The notes: generated by a model from the sequence alone, not told the origin. A stretch of DNA of 64,000 bases from Platanthera guangdongensis (GCA_039583875.1 CM077163.1:106649213-106713212), one strand, 5' to 3'. Shown: positions 1 to 11,263, numbered from the stretch's first letter. Numbers and translations are program-made.

Positions 1-1546
1 AGAGTTCAGTAACTATGAACTAAATGATAAGTTCTTAAGGTCCCTAACCAAAGATTGGGACACAAAGATCTGTGTCATAAGAGAAATGGCTAAGTTGGGG
101 GAAATTCCTCCTCCTACACTGTTTGGCAAGTTATTGTCATATGAGATGCAAGTGACAGTGAGGAAAGAGGAGGAGAAATCAACAAGGACTGAACACAAGG
201 AAAGATCAGTTGCTTTCAAGATAGAAGTTCCCAAAAAGTGCAGGAATAAGTCATCAACTCCACCTCCAGAGGTAGTTGATTCAGAGTCTGATGAGTCAGT
301 CAACACAAAGAGTGAGAGCAGTGAAAGTGATGAAGACTTTGCTGCCTTCACTAGGCACTTTCAGAAATTCTTGAAGAAGAAACAGTGGAGGTCAAGACCT
401 TCTTCTTCAAAGGGAAAGGAAGTCTTTTATCAGGAGAAAAAGCCTTCAAAGAAAGACAGGAAGAGGACAAAGTCAAGCAAGGCAACTGGATCTAAGATAG
501 TATGCTACTGCTGCAATAGATAGGGACATGTTATTGCAGATTGTCCAGAGAAGAGAAAGGAATCTGGTGACAGGAAAAAGGCTCACTTCAAAGGCAAGAA
601 AGAGGAGTCTTTTGTTGCCAAGAAGGAGAAGACTCTATCAGACATTTCTTCTTCAGAAACTGAGTCTGAGGCTGAAGCGTACATAGGGATGTTTGCTGGA
701 GAAGAAGAGGAAGAATTCATGCAGATCATGGAGTCTATTTATGAACAAGAAGACAGTCAATGCCAAGGACTAATGGCTTTGACAGACAGTGCCAAAATCC
801 TGGAGCAGCCAGGACCCAGTCAGGTACAAGGTTCAAGTTTAAATTCAGTTTCTTGTTCTAGTTCAGAATCAGATTCATCTTCATCAAGTGATGAAAGTGT
901 ATCTGAGTCTGAGGATGATATTCATCAACTTATAGATGAATATAAGGTGCTGTTGCAAGCTTACAAGAAAAGCAAATCCCTAGCCAAGAGTCAGGCAAAG
1001 GAAATTACTGAACTTAAAGCTGGTGCAACAGATTTTGAGAAGCAGTTTGATAAAAAGTTGAATGAGATAGCTAGGCTAAAACACATAACAGTGATTCAGA
1101 TGGGTACTATATCATTTAAGAATGATCAAATTAAGAGTCTGGAGATCAATCTTCAGAAGGAGAAGGACTTAGTTGCTAGGTTTTCTAAACCTAAGTCAGT
1201 GCTACCTTTAATTGATGAATTTGTTCATCATAAAGGAAAGGCTGGACTGGGCTTTATTAGACCTGCAAGGACTGAGCAGTCCAAGTCTAAGTCCAAGGGC
1301 AAAGCCCCAGCATTCAACCAGATTGCTGTAGATAATACAGCAAAGGCTGTACCTAAGCAAAGGTACAACAAGTTTGAATGTTGGTGCTGTGGCAAAATTG
1401 GCCATTTTGCAGTGGACTGTTGGCACAATGTCAGTGCCAAGGTGAGTAGCAAGCTACCTGGTGGAAAGCCAGTAGGTAGTTTTGTCAGATTGCAGACTAA
1501 CATGTACCAAGGACCCAAGACTTCTTTGGGTTCTAAGGATCATTAA
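1..1546 (+). pseudogene. Copia-A gag (5' end outside window; one internal stop)
   Basis: This is the nucleocapsid/capsid polyprotein (Gag) of a SIRE/Maximus-type Ty1/Copia element. It packages element RNA into virus-like particles. The window opens inside the capsid part, matching the Copia-B gag at 55439-57721 in order and composition. Two CCHC zinc knuckles are visible: one at about 502-543, and a second at about 1378-1419 (CWCCGKIGHFAVDC). The first is cut by an in-frame TAG at 521-523, between its second cysteine and its histidine. A Ser/Glu-rich acidic stretch and a coiled-coil-like Lys/Glu-rich stretch (about 920-1180) lie between the knuckles. The frame ends with TAA at 1544-1546. The pol frame is +1 relative to gag. 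A strong splice-donor-like AAG|GTGAGT sits on a gag codon boundary at 1439-1447. Whether the nonsense codon or the missing 5' part came first cannot be told. Confidence 0.85.
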
Positions 1547-1559
1547 ATCTGTTTTGCAG
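1442..1559 (+). other. Candidate intron between gag and pol, Copia-A
   Basis: The interval starts with a consensus donor (AAG|GTGAGT, exon end 1441) and ends with TTTTGCAG (1559). It is 118 bp long, so removing it changes from the gag frame to the pol frame, with both junctions on codon boundaries. The join would fall just after the second zinc knuckle and about nine codons before the protease motif. Copia-B keeps the acceptor at the same place and phase but has only a weak possible donor (AGG|GTTAAC). This is an inference from sequence signals only. Confidence 0.4.
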
Positions 1560-4500
1560 GTGAGTCCAAGTGGCCATACCCCAACATGGTACTTGGACAG
1601 TGGATGTTCCAGACACATGACTGGAACAAGAAGATTACTAAAGGACTAAATTCCAGTAAAAGATGGTCCAAAGGTTACCTTTGGTGGTTCTGAAAAAGGA
1701 ATCATCAAAGGGTTTTGTAACATTTCTACAAACTTGGTTACCATTACTCAAGTGGCTTATGTTAAAGGGTTGAAACACAACCTAATAAGTATAAGTCAAT
1801 TTAGTGATGTAGGGTATGACATCTCATTTGTTAAAAATGGTTATCATATCAAGAGGTCAAGTGATCAAGAGATCATTTTGACAGGTTATAGGAAGAGGAA
1901 TGTCTACTGCCTAGACATTATGATTGAGAACAATGGTTCTCCAGTTTGTCTTGTAGCTGATGAGACAGTCTCTCATTGTGTCAAATGGCACAAGAGGCTA
2001 GCCCATCTTAACTACAAGACTATTAGCAAACTTTTTAGCAAAGAGTTAGTGAGGAATGGTCCTCAAGTTAAGTGTGTCAAAGATGGTATTTGCTCAGCTT
2101 GTCAAAAGGGCAAGCAGACTAAATCCACCTTTAAAAGCATAGAAAACAAAGATGCTGTGTGGTGTTTGTACCTCTTGCATTTGGATCTCTTTGGTCCAAT
2201 ACCAGTTCACAGCTTAGGTAGGAAGGTCTATACCCTTGTAGTTGTAGATGACTACTCAAGGTTTTCCTGGGTGTTCTTCTTAAGACAGAAATCTGAAACA
2301 CCTAGTGTCTTCTACAGCTTTGTCAAGCAAATTCAGAATGAACTAAATAGTACTGTGGTCAAAATTAGAAGTGACCATGGTACTGAGTTTCAGTCTGAAA
2401 GCATGACAAAACTATGTGAAGACTTTGGGTTATTTCAAGAATTCTCTTCACCTAGAACACCTCAGCAAAATGGCATTGCTGAGAGGAAGAATAGGACCTT
2501 GATAGAGGCTGGTAGAACCCTACTAAGTGATACATCACTGCCTGAGTATTTCTGGGCTAAAGCAGTTAACACTGCATGCCATGTTATAAATAGGGCTACC
2601 ATCACTAAAGGGCTAAACAAGACCCCCTATGAAGTTGTGAAAGGCAGGAAACCAAACCTATCCTACTTCAGGATCTTTGGTTGCAAATGCTTCATACTTA
2701 ACAATGGGAAGTCTTACTTAACTAAGTTTGCTTCCAAGTCCCAAGAGGGAATTTTTGTTGGGTACAACAATAATAGTAAGTCTTATAGAGTCTACAACTT
2801 GACTACACAAGTTGTCGAAGAATCAGTACATGTAGTTTTTGATGAGACTAAACTTATTAATAATGAGTTGTCTAGCAGTGTATGCAGCCCCACAGGTTTA
2901 TCAAAGAAAATGGACAAGCTTACTATAGAAGAAGTGCCTGCTGCAAGACAGCAAGGAGAAGTGAGTAGCTGTTGTCCAGGGGGAGAACTACATGTGCCAG
3001 TTGCTGAAGAAATACAAGGTGTACAGCATGAAGCAGATGCTGAAATGGTTCAACCAGAAGTGAGGATGCCTCCAGCCCACATGCATCTTAGAGATCATCC
3101 AGTAGAGCTGATTATTGGAGATCCAATACAAGGAGTTCAAACAAGGAGCAAAAATCAGAATGCTGCAATCTATTCCAGCTTTCTGTCACAAGTTGAACCT
3201 AAGAAATTTGAAGAAGCAATACAAGATCCACAATGGACTGATGCAATTCAAGAAGAGCTTAATCAGTTCAAGAGGTGCAAGGTCTGGGAATTGGTTCCTA
3301 AACCTAAGGACCACAATGTAATAGGAACTAAGTGGATCTACAGCAATAAGATGGATGAACAAGGGATCATCATTAAGAATAAGGCTAGACTGGTTGCTAA
3401 AGGATATAGACAAGAAGAAGGTATTGATTTTGATCAAATCTTTGCTCCAGTAGCCAGACTGGAAGCCATAAGGATGTTCTTGGCCTATGCAACCTATCAA
3501 GGATTCAAGGTATACCAAATGGATGTCAACTCAGCATTCCTAAATGGTAATTTGAAAGAAGAAGTCTATGTGGAGCAGCCTTTAGGTTTTGTTGATCCAA
3601 CTCTACCTCATTATGTCTATAGACTTAGGAAAGCTTTATATGGGTTAAAGCAAGCCCCTAGGGCTTGGTATGAAACCTTATCTAGTTTGCTCATTGAGAA
3701 CAAGTTCTCAAGGGGGAAAATAGATAAGACTCTATTCCTTAGGGAATCTAGAGGCAAAGTCATACTAGTCCAAATATATGTAGATGACATTATATTTGGG
3801 TCTACTGAAAGCAGCCTTTGCAAAAAGTTTGCAAAACTTATGCAAGGTCAGTTTGAGATGAGTAGTATGAGAGAGCTGAAGTTTTTCTTGGGTCTCCAAG
3901 TTAAACAGACTGAGAGTGGTTTGTCCATTTGTCAGTCAAAGTTCACCCTAGAACTCATAAGGAAGTATGGTATGGATTCATACAGCACCATGAAGACTCC
4001 TATGGGGTCAAGTATGTCTCTTAGCAAGGATGATGCAGGGAAACCTGCAGATGAAACCTTATATAGAGGGATAGTTGGCTCCCTATTATACTTGACTGCT
4101 AGTAGACCAGACATCATGTATGCTACATGTATTTGTGCAAGGTATCAAGCCTGCCCTAAAGAGTCTCATTTGACTACAGTCAAAAGAATATTGAGATATC
4201 TAAAGGGCACTCCCTATCTAGGCCTCTGGTACCCTAGGAATGGAGATTTTGATCTAACGGGTTATTCAGATGCAGACTTTGCAGGATGCAAAGAGGATAG
4301 AAAGAGCACTACTGGAACATGTCAATTCCTAGGTGGGAGACTAATTTCATGGAGTAGCAAGAAGCAAACCAGTGTGGCTATCTCCACAGCTGAGTCAGAG
4401 TATGTGGCTGCAGGAAGTTGTTGTGCTCAACTTCTGTGGATTCAACATCAGCTAGAGGACTATGGATTTCAGGTAAGTAGAACTCCACTTTTCTGTGATT

Positions 4501-4721
4501 CTACAAGTGCTATTTCAATAGCTAATAACCCTGTATCCCATAGTAGGACAAAACATATTGAGATTAAATATCATTTTCTTAGGGAGCATGTAGAAAGAGA
4601 AGATATTTTATTAGAATATGTTAAAACAGATGAACAAGTAGCTGATATGTTTACTAAGCCACTAAAAGAAGCTAAGTTCAATAGATTCAAAATTGAACTA
4701 GGAATGATAAACTTAGAGTAA
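1560..4721 (+). pseudogene. Copia-A pol: protease, integrase, reverse transcriptase, RNase H
   Basis: This is the enzymatic polyprotein of the Copia element, in the order protease-integrase-RT-RNase H that defines Ty1/Copia. The protease motif WYLDSGCSRHMTG starts at 1587, and an in-frame TAA at 1647-1649 breaks the protease. From 1734 the frame is open for 995 residues. Counting from there: a GAG-pre-integrase zinc site (H86, H91, C120, C123), an integrase catalytic triad (D151, D214, E250, with the typical [14 protein letters not shown] context), RT with YVDD at 682-685, and RNase H with SDADFAG near 845. The C-terminus ELGMINLE ends at TAA 4719-4721. There is no ATG before the protease motif, so pol must be made as an extension of gag. 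The frame is +1 to gag. The sequence TTTTGCAG|G just before 1560 looks like a splice acceptor and is also present in Copia-B. Apart from one nonsense codon the frame looks well preserved. Confidence 0.9.
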
Positions 4722-4753
4722 GTTTACAGATTTGAAAATGACTAAGTCAAAAG

Positions 4754-5200
4754 GTGTCGACACATAGACAAGTCTATGTCGACACAGAATAGTGGTGTCG
4801 ACACTTAGGAAAAAGGTGTCGACACATCTAGGATGTTGGTGTCGACACTTCAGAATGTTAGTGTCGACACATGTCTAGTAGGTGTCGACACATCCAATGT
4901 GGTGTCGACACTTATGTTTTACTCATAATTTTTCTAAGTAAAGTCTCGATAATGTGTCGAGTTATGTTGTGTCGGCACATAACCAAGTGTCGACACATAA
5001 AATCTGTTGACTAAACTTGTGTCGACACATATGTGTCGAGATATTATAAGTCAGTGTCGACACTTGTTGCCAGTGTCGACACATTTTAAGTTAGCTGTCC
5101 CGCCTGTTCATCTTCAAAATTAGACAGGTATAAATAGGGTTCTGTCTTTGTTTGTCGACACGTTTTCACAGTTTCGAGACCAGAACTCCTGTGTCGACAC
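4754..5200 (+). repeat. Internal GTGTCGACAC palindrome array, Copia-A
   Basis: By hand count, 12 perfect copies of the 10-bp palindrome GTGTCGACAC lie here, first at 4754-4763 and last at 5191-5200. Several one-mismatch copies are interspersed (for example at 4776 and 4959). Spacing is irregular, about 15-90 bp. The sequences between the copies are AT-rich and not repeated. The same 10-mer is arrayed in the 3' LTR of this element. The array fills the gap between pol and the third ORF, and it surrounds a TATA box. Confidence 0.9.
5129..5138 (+). promoter_or_regulatory. TATA box of a putative internal promoter for ORF3
   Basis: TATAAATAGG lies about 100 bp before the ATG of the third ORF and directly downstream of the palindrome array. 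The element's LTR promoter has exactly the same ten bases (9583-9592), also downstream of a GTGTCGACAC array. This supports a separate transcript for the third ORF, but no transcription data are available. Confidence 0.5.
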
Positions 5201-5234
5201 CTCTCTTTTCTATAGACAAATTCTCCAAACCCTA

Positions 5235-8075
5235 ATGGCTCCTAAGCTTGAGGAGAACGTTAACGAGGGTTATGAGTTTGTGTGCGGCGCATTCGACGAT
5301 GCAGATCAAGAAATTCAGGCAGTGGTAACCCTAGTCGCCGATTCTGGACTAGAATATCTCTTGTCTGAACCTACAAAGATTTGGAAGAAGGAAGTACTTG
5401 AATTTCTTAATGGAGCTGCCGTAGATGAATCTGGATTCAGAATCAAATCCAGAGTTCATGGAACTAAGATTAAGGTTTCACCTAAGAGTCTGAGGAAGGT
5501 ACTTCAGCTACCAAAAATTCAAGATGAAGAAGAGGTTACTGCTTCAAAGACCAGGGAAGCTTTAACCTGGTGTGGTCTTGATCCAAAGATGAAGATAGGT
5601 TCTGTCTTTAACAGGAAAGGCATGAATACTCAAGGAAAATTCATGTCTGAGATTGTGGGAAAAGTCTTACTCAGTAAGCCAGGAGGGCATGACAGAGTGT
5701 TTGTCAATATGTTTGGAGTAATGACAAGAATTATCTTTAATCTAAGAACTGATTGGTCAATCATAGTATATGACAAGATTAAGGAGAGCTTGAAGAAGCC
5801 CAATCTGGGCAGGATCATTAGTCTCTACATAGCTGGTACCATACCAGTGGTTATGAGTGCAGCTGCAGGTAGCAAAATAAACCACATGAGGAAGATGGAT
5901 CTAAGGATCTTTTCAAGATGGGACAGGGTGTTGTCAAAGGACATGCCAACCCCTGAGAAGACAATTACTGAGAAGGAGATTCCTCCTAAGAAAAAGAGAA
6001 ACACTGCTCCAGTTGAACAAGAGTCCTCCAGCAGTTCAGGGAGTGAAGAACATGTTGTTTTCACTCCTGATGACCAAGAGGAAGTGGCTGCAGAGAAGAC
6101 CCCTGCTGCTCAAGAGACTGCTGAGATCCAGGGGGAGCTGCCTCCAGCTAGCCCCATCCCCAGGGATCAAATCCAGGGGGAGCCTCTAGTAGTAGAAGAA
6201 CCCTCTACTCTAGACAGTGAGCAAGCCACCACCATCATACAAGAGGTACTCACTGACCTAAATACTTTAGAATATCTTATAGAAGATGCTGATTTGTCTG
6301 ATGTTCCTCGGCAAACTCAGCTGCATAGTCAAGAACCAGATGTTGTTAGAGTAGACACATCTGCTGTCCAGGAAGTGGTACCTGATTCAGTAGTTGAAGA
6401 GCAAAGACTGTCTCCAGCTCCATCCCCTCCTAAATACACCATGGAAGATTTATTTCTGAATCTAGATCAAGAAGATTTTGACATGGACAAGGATGCTGAT
6501 GCAAGAGATAATGCTGCTGCTGAGGGGGAGAAAGTACAAGATCTGGAAGAGCCTATTAGGCTGGAAACTGAGAAGGCACCTGATGTGCAAGCTGCAAAGC
6601 CTCAAAGCCCTAAGGACAGGGTTGATATTGCCAGCACTTCTGCCTCTGAAGATGAGGAGAGTGCTAGGGCCAAGAAGAAGAAACTCTATGTCTTCAAGAG
6701 GAGAAGCCAGAGTTATAAGAAGGCTTTGCAATCCATTGCCCCACGGCCTATAGTTCAGCAAGCTCCAACTGCTGATTATAGTGCATTAATGGTTGCCCTA
6801 CAGATAAATTTGGATGAGCAAAGGCAGGCAATAGAGAAGTATGTAGATGAAGGGCAGTAATCACTTCAATTTGATCTGGCCCAGGAAATAAAGTCTATAA
6901 GGTTTGAAATGAACCTTAACAAAAAGGAAATGACTGATTGCTTCCACAAAGGTGGAAATGCAGTGGTGTATTTAGCAACACACCAGGAGAAGATTAAGGC
7001 ACAGGTGGATGATATAGCATTGAAACAAGGATATGTTCTTGAAAATCAATTAAGAATGAATGACAATTTGACTGAATCCCACAATGCTATTGTCACTGAA
7101 TTAAAGAATAAGGCTGCTGAACCTGCTACAACTACTGATGCTGCTAAAGCTAAATTTGATAAAGTCTTTCAAGAGGAAATTACTGCTGTAAAGACTGCAA
7201 TCCAAGCCTCCCAAAAGGTCATATCTGAACAACTTACAAATCTTAAACCTTACTTTAAAGAAGGAATCAGATACTTGGATGCACAGATCAGATTTCAAAA
7301 GGATGATGTTAGAGATCACATGGCCAGAGAAGTCATAAAGGGGGAGAGAGTGTTAGTCAAGGCAAGTTCTGAGCATGCCAAATGGATATCAAATTCAATC
7401 AGGGCTACACATGGATACCCTCCTCTGTGTGATGACCAAGATGTTGCTGAATCAGGGATTCAAACTGCCTACCTTGGAGGTGAGCAACCAGAAGTAGCTC
7501 AGGTCATTTATCCACCTCCAGACTTTGAAATGATTCAAGCAGATGTGAGCACAATGTATAGCCCACCTGAGGGCAAGGACCATGTTCATATTGAAAAGGT
7601 TGTTCAACCTATATCTGAAGCCATGCAAGAGGCTCTACAGAAAGAGGAAGAGACAAGGTTGTCAAAGAAGAGGTTTAGGGAACAAGCAGAACAAAGGCCA
7701 GACTTTGAACAGTGGAGCCCTACCTCTAGAAATATAATATTAACTGCCTGGAAAGCTGCCAAGGACAATGCTCATGAAAGGAACAAGTGGTTCTCTGAAG
7801 CAGAATGGAGAAAACATGAGATCAGACAAGAAGCAATAGTTCAATATAGAAGAAAGGCAAAGATGGGAAAGCTACCTCCTACTGCAGTGGAGCCTAGCAA
7901 GTACTTTCCTAAGCCATACCATTACTTTGAGAGGCAGAAGATCAAGGAAGAAGAACTCAAAAAGAAAGATCTAAAAGGAAAGAAGCATGTTGATGCTGAA
8001 ACTGTTGAAGCCCCTGTCAAAGCTCAAGTTCAAGCTGGCAAGGAAATTGTTATCAAGGAACCTGATCAGAAATAG
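5235..8075 (+). pseudogene. Copia-A third ORF, plant-transposon-protein-like, split by one stop
   Basis: This large extra ORF follows pol in Copia-A and is absent from Copia-B. The ATG at 5235 (MAPKLEENVNEGYEF) is chosen because it follows the TATA box at 5129. The frame is open to TAA 6858-6860, then continues in the same frame to TAG 8073-8075, about 946 codons in all. The N-terminal 230 residues resemble the domain often annotated as 'putative plant transposon protein', as far as I can judge from memory: a VLEF segment, a V-hydrophilic-VSP-LRKVL segment and a helical RVFVNMFGVMTRIIFNLRTDW segment. The middle is acidic, Pro/Glu-rich and low in complexity. The C-terminal part is helical and Lys/Glu-rich, probably coiled coil, with a conserved-looking block near 7690-7930. 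I see no signal peptide or clear membrane segment, so an envelope-like role is not supported. Function is unknown. SIRE-lineage elements often carry an extra ORF at this place. Confidence 0.6.
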
Positions 8076-8373
8076 ATTAAGAGGTTACTTGAAGTTTATA
8101 TTGTAATCTTTTGATGTAACACATTTAGTAAACTTCTGAAAATGTATAAGAAAAATGTTAGAACAATATATGATCAATATATTTCATGATTGTTCTGTGA
8201 ATGTGTCTATTTCTTACTTGTTCTGAAATGATGATTGTGTATACATGTGTGATTTAATACATGTTATGTTTACCCTGTTATACATTATCCTGCTTTACAT
8301 CATTTTGTAATTTTTATTATGAATGGTGTATATCATTGACTAAGGGTTATGACTTCTCCAAATAGGGGGAGAT
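8076..8373 (+). other. 3' untranslated region and polypurine tract, Copia-A
   Basis: An AT-rich non-coding stretch follows the third ORF. It ends with the purine-rich AATAGGGGGAGA (8361-8372) directly before the 3' LTR, the usual primer site for plus-strand DNA synthesis. Copia-B has the same tract in reverse at 51953-51965. Confidence 0.75.
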
Positions 8374-8539
8374 TGTTGGGTACATTGGTCAAATGTACCT
8401 GATTTGAAGAAGCCTCACCCAACTCAATGATATACATCATAATGTATTGGATGTATGTTGAGTTTACTTGTGCGGGTTAAGAAATCACTGGACTGAAGCA
8501 AAAAGTTTCTAAGTCCATGTGTCGAAACCTAGAGGGAAA

Positions 8540-9426
8540 GTGTCGACACTTAAGAAGACTTGTGTCGACACCCAGACAAGCAGTGTCGACACTTGGAGTC
8601 ATTGTGTCGACACCTGGATGCAGAGTCGACACCAGACAGAAAGTGTCGACACTTGGAGCTGTGTCGACACTCAGTGAAGAAAAGTGCAGACAGAATGTGT
8701 CGACACAAGGAGCAGTGTCGACACCCAGTGAAGTTGTGTCTACACCAGAAAGTGTCGACACTTGGAGTTGTGTCGACACTCAGCAAAAGTCTGCAGAGAC
8801 TAAGTTAAAGTGTCGACACTCAGAACAATGTGTCGACACTCAACAGAAGAGTCAGCACTTGAAGAATGTGTCGACACCCAGCACAATGTGTCGACACACA
8901 ACCAGAAGAGTCAACACATAAAGTAAGTGTCGACACCCAGCACAATGTGTCGACACTCAGCTAAAGACTCTACACTTGAAGAAAGTGTCGACACAAGGAG
9001 CTGTGTCGACACTTAGCAAAGATAAGAAAGTTCAACAAAAATATTCTAAGTACAAGTGTCGACACTAAGGGAATGTGTCGACACTTAGCTGAAGTCTCAA
9101 CAAGAAGAAGGTGTGTCGACACAAGGAGCTGTGTCGACACTCAGCAAGAATCAACATAGAAAGACTATGTGTTGACACCAAGAAGCAGTGTCGACACTTA
9201 ACAGATACAACACAAGAAGTTGTGTCGACACAAAGGAGATGTGTCGACACTTAGAAGAATTCATCAAAAGCTAGAAGAACAAGTACTTGTGTCGACACTC
9301 AATTTCAGTGTCGACACATGCAGAAGAATCTGTGTCGAGACATACAAGGAAATGTGTCGACACCTTGTAGACTTGTGTCGACACTTACACAACATGTGTC
9401 GACACTTGGTCTATAAGTGTCGACAC
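8540..9426 (+). repeat. GTGTCGACAC palindrome array in the Copia-A LTR
   Basis: By hand count there are 31 perfect copies of GTGTCGACAC in 887 bp, plus one-mismatch copies (for example near 8623, 8736, 9169 and 9440). Spacing is about 15-60 bp without a fixed period. Many copies are followed by CACTCAGC, CACAAGGAGC or CACTTAG, so short units such as 'palindrome plus AAGGAGCT' recur. Because the unit is self-complementary, it leaves several frames open on both strands; these are not genes. Confidence 0.95.
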
Positions 9427-9582
9427 TTAAAGACAGAAAGTCTCGACACTTTCAGACAGTTAGAGAATTTCAAGAAATGACTGGATGATTTGACAGCTGC
9501 CGTTCTAGCCGGTCTACAGCACCTGTCAGAGATATCAGAAGTCAGTTATGGACCGGTCCAGCCGGTTACCATGAAGAAAGCC

Positions 9583-9592
9583 TATAAATAGG
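9583..9592 (+). promoter_or_regulatory. TATA box of the Copia-A LTR
   Basis: TATAAATAGG lies about 150 bp downstream of the last palindrome copy and is followed by pyrimidine/purine-mixed leader sequence. It is the expected position for the LTR's RNA polymerase II promoter. Confidence 0.65.
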
Positions 9593-10586
9593 AACCTACA
9601 GTTTACAGAAACTGTGGCTCAGAATTGAAGAGTTGTTCAGTGATTCAGATTGTTGTTCAAGTGGATCACATTGTTGAAGAACAAGTTATCAAATCAAGAA
9701 GATCTTGCAGTCCAAGTGCAGATCTAAGAAGTTGGAGAGAGAGGGCTCCGTCCAAGAAATCAGCCTCTGGAACTAGGCTGAGAAGAAGGATTCAGATACA
9801 TTCTGGATCTTAAGTGGCAGAGTTCAAGGAATAACTATAGGAGGATTTAGTCTTATTCAGTTCTACTCAAGAAGCTTTGAAGAAAGCTAAGTCAGATTGG
9901 ATCCAGCTGAGTTCATCCAAGAACTCATAAAGAAACTCTCAACTCCCCTCTTTTATTTATGAGTTGTAGAGTCAATATTTGTAAAACATTTTTATCTTGT
10001 AGGATCCATTGGATCTGAGTGATTTGTAAGCCTATAATTATAAAGGCTGAGGGTAGGGCTTGAGAGCCTGAGTGTAGGAGATTGAGATCTTTGAGTGTAG
10101 GCCTTAGTTGGCTGAGTGTAGGCCTTGATTGGCTGAGTGTAGGCTTTGGGATAAAGCTGAGTTGTAAGGCTTTGGGCCTGAGGTGTAGGAACCAATTTGG
10201 GTTCTGAGACAATGGAGGAGTTTGGCCGAATCTAGTACACTGCTAGATAGGCGAAGGGGGAAAGTGGATGTACCCATATCTTGGGGAACCACTATAAACC
10301 ACTGTGTTGTGCTGTGATTGTGCTGTGTATGCTGTGAATACTTTGTGATTGCTGTTCAAAAGTTACAAATCTGTGATAATAAACTGTTTGCTGCCAGTAA
10401 AGTTAGAAAAGGATTAGGTCACCTATTCACCCCCCCCCCCTCTAGGTGTTTAGGTACCATATCTTTCATTGACTAACTGACATCTGCACTTGAATACTTA
10501 GTCAAATTTCAAGCATCAATATAATAGTGAAAGAGCTTCACTATATGCCAAAGTACTAAGATAATTCTGTCTATCTAGGCGTTGAC

Positions 10587-11263
10587 AGCGTTGAGTGACT
10601 CAATCTCACTCAACGCTTTTTTCCTTAACCCTTGCTACAGCCTCTTCTGTATGCATAGAGTTGAGAGCATTGAGTGAGCATACTTCACTCAATGCCTTGT
10701 AACTTAACCAGATTATGCATTTAATCATTGAGAGCATTGAGTGAACATGTCTCACTCAACGCTTTCTGCCTTAGCCATTTCTACTTCTTCAGTATCTTAA
10801 GCATTGAGAGCATTGAGTGAGCATGCCTCACTCAACGCCTTTTTCATTAACTAATTCTGTATTATGGTGTTGAGAGCGTTGAGTGACCACGGCTCACTCA
10901 ATGCTTTTTGCCTTAGCCATATTTTCTGTTTCAGAATTCATTTTGAGTTCGACAATCTTAGAACGCAGTTCGACGAACTCTGACCTCATCTCGACGAATA
11001 AGTAAAAACTCAGTTCGATGAATTTAGAGTTTAGCTTGACGAATAATTGAAAGCTTAGATCGATGAACTCAGGGCTTAGTTTGATGAGCTCTGAACTCAG
11101 CTATTCAACAATTATGAAGCAAAGGCATTGAGTGAGTGAGCTACACTCAACGCCTGTGGACTTAGCCACTTTTCAGCTCATTTCTCTTTAGACTTTGACT
11201 GTATTTTCCTGACTCACAACCTTTTGTTGTATGGCGTTGAGTGAGTTGACTTCACTCAACGCC
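10587..11263 (-). repeat. Seven GTTGAGTGA/TCACTCAAC hairpins in the Copia-I LTR
   Basis: There are seven inverted repeats with 12-bp arms of the form (A/G)GC(G/A)TTGAGTGA ... TCACTCAA(C/T)GC(C/T) and 6-8-bp loops. The left arms start at 10587, 10666, 10733, 10809, 10875, 11124 and 11233. G/A changes in left arms are not always matched in right arms, so pairing sometimes uses G-T. A degenerate eighth copy lies near 11310-11350. Confidence 0.9.
10935..11100. repeat. Degenerate GTTCGACGAAC array in the Copia-I LTR
   Basis: A run of imperfect copies of the dyad GTTCGACGAAC (best copy near 10963-10976), with forms such as TCGATGAA and TTGACGAA, spaced about 20-25 bp. It interrupts the GTTGAGTGA hairpin array. 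Confidence 0.6.

Larger units (their letters stand above)
8374..10468 (+). mobile_element. 3' LTR of Copia-A
   Basis: The LTR begins TGTTGGGTACATTGG right after the polypurine tract and ends in ...ATCTTTCA, matching the ends of the Copia-B LTRs (TGTTGGGTA... and ...GACTTTCA). Both also contain ATTTGAAGAAGCC near the start and a C-run near the end. It is about 2095 bp long. The palindrome array occupies 8540-9426 (U3), a TATA box lies at 9583, and the rest is R/U5. The 5' LTR is outside the window, so the TSD cannot be checked; if the end is right, it would be TTGAC at 10469-10473. Confidence 0.85.

Noticed and set aside
5235..8075. Envelope-like protein encoded by the third ORF of Copia-A
   Set aside because: No signal peptide, no clear membrane-spanning segment and no fusion-type features. 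The C-terminal half looks soluble and coiled coil.
8540..9426. CRISPR-like look of regularly spaced palindromes
   Set aside because: The repeat is only 10 bp, spacing is irregular, it lies in a plant LTR, and there are no cas genes.
8477..9480. Several overlapping open frames on both strands with Val-Ser-Thr or Cys-Arg-His repeats
   Set aside because: They are translations of the GTGTCGACAC array, which is self-complementary and lacks stops in several frames. No codon bias, no start context.
10469..10473. TTGAC as the target-site duplication of Copia-A
   Set aside because: The left end of the element is outside the window, so the second copy cannot be seen.
10587..11263. First assigned the GTTGAGTGA array to the Gypsy-G LTR
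   Set aside because: The reverse-strand Copia LTR start (TGTTGGGT...) ending at 11571 shows that it belongs to a separate Copia element inserted in G.
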